From JANYCG01 sp031431035 (GTDB taxonomy: Bacteria > Pseudomonadota > Gammaproteobacteria > Burkholderiales > Burkholderiaceae_C), in contig JANPCR010000053.1 in the NCBI GenBank assembly GCA_031431035.1, positions 1 to 13,297 on the forward strand: 13,297 nt of DNA, written 5' to 3'. Positions 12,873 to 13,297 of the stretch are shown in pieces (within the stretch, counting starts at the first letter, position 1; every line of letters begins with the position of its first letter). A model generated the notes under the pieces. It was not told the origin of the DNA, searched no databases, and was given only the letters and a program-made list of their open reading frames with translations. Both the position numbers and the translations under genes were made by a program.

Positions 12873-13297
12873 TCAACGGCGCGGCAACTGGCGGGTTTCG
12901 CCAACTTTCAGCAAAAAAAAATCCTCTGGGGTGAGGCCCTGCGCTTGCCTCGCCGCCTTCAGGTCGATGGGCGGCTGGTCTAGCGCTTCGTCGGTCAAAT
13001 TGAAGGTGCCCCAGTGAATGCCCAAGCTGCGCATCGAACCCAAGTCTTGGTGAACCTGCACAGCCTCGGTCGGGTTGATGTGCTGCACCTTCATGAACCA
13101 GCGCGGCTCGTACGCGCCCACGGGAATGAGCGCCAGGTCAAACAATTTACCGTTCTGACCCACCGGGCGTCTGTCGGCAAAGTGTTTGAAGGTATCCGCA
13201 AAGTCTTTGGAATACCCCGCGTCGCCACTGAAGTACCAATTGAAACCTGCACCAAACACGGCCCATCCGCCCCACAAGGTTTTGCTGCGGTCGCCCA
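12873..13297 (-). CDS. MBL-fold metal-dependent hydrolase, C-terminal part (5' end outside window)
   Basis: The frame is open from the right edge to TGA 12875-12873, about 141 codons. It reads 'TLWGGWAVFGAGFNWYFSGD', then 'SGDAGYSKDF', 'FDLALIPVGAYEPRWFM', 'VQHINPTEAVQVHQDL' and 'GIHWGTFNLTDEALDQPP'. This is the second half of the NAPE-PLD/UlaG-like branch of the metallo-beta-lactamase fold, with metal-binding D (GDAGY) and H (IHWGTF). The HxHxDH motif lies upstream outside the window. The substrate cannot be named; relatives hydrolyse phosphodiesters or lactones. The stop is 5 bp from the topB stop, in convergent arrangement. Confidence 0.9.
   Translation of the reverse strand, partial: GDRSKTLWGGWAVFGAGFNWYFSGDAGYSKDFADTFKHFADRRPVGQNGKLFDLALIPVGAYEPRWFMKVQHINPTEAVQVHQDLGSMRSLGIHWGTFNLTDEALDQPPIDLKAARQAQGLTPEDFFLLKVGETRQLPRR

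Overview
The window looks like chromosomal DNA of a betaproteobacterium, most likely Burkholderiales/Comamonadaceae. I infer this from the GC-rich codon use, a TctE-type two-component pair, a topoisomerase III carrying a C-terminal SWIB domain, and intergenic repeats of a kind I recall from Comamonadaceae genomes. The assignment rests on recall, not on a search.

Left part (1-2220): the 3' end of an OmpR-family response regulator and a complete TctE-like sensor kinase, then a repeat/terminator element and a wrecked GNAT acetyltransferase gene. Cargo (about 2040-5699, all genes on the minus strand): a GNAT acetyltransferase lacking a normal start codon, a Tat-exported sulfatase, a Tat-exported intradiol dioxygenase, and the C-terminal stump of a metallophosphoesterase-like protein. 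At 5700 the sequence of the kinase 3' end, the repeat/terminator and the GNAT gene begins again. In this second copy the kinase is only a 149-bp fragment and the GNAT gene is intact. The cargo is therefore bracketed by a diverged duplication of one locus, as expected if foreign DNA integrated by recombination in the kinase-GNAT region.

Middle (6036-7580, minus strand): a compact run of small accessory genes, transcribed VOC protein (internally deleted), DUF4287, DUF1697, GNAT, ending at the palindromic terminator at 5996-6017. A third, more diverged copy of the repeat/terminator (7691-7803) separates this run from the next operon.

Right part (7833-13297): a minus-strand operon SET-domain lysine methyltransferase, then birA (biotin ligase without the DNA-binding domain), then a membrane-anchored SPOR-like protein, with a 5-bp gap and then a 1-bp overlap. 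Divergent from SET is topB, encoding a 996-residue topoisomerase III with a lysine/alanine-rich histone H1-like linker and a terminal SWIB domain. Convergent with topB, 5 bp away, is the 3' part of an MBL-fold hydrolase running off the window.

Two things deserve most attention. One is the cargo bracketed by two diverged halves of the kinase-GNAT locus. The other is the chromatin-like pairing of a SET methyltransferase with a topoisomerase carrying an H1-like tail and a SWIB domain. I saw no CRISPR array, tRNA, rRNA, transposase or integrase.
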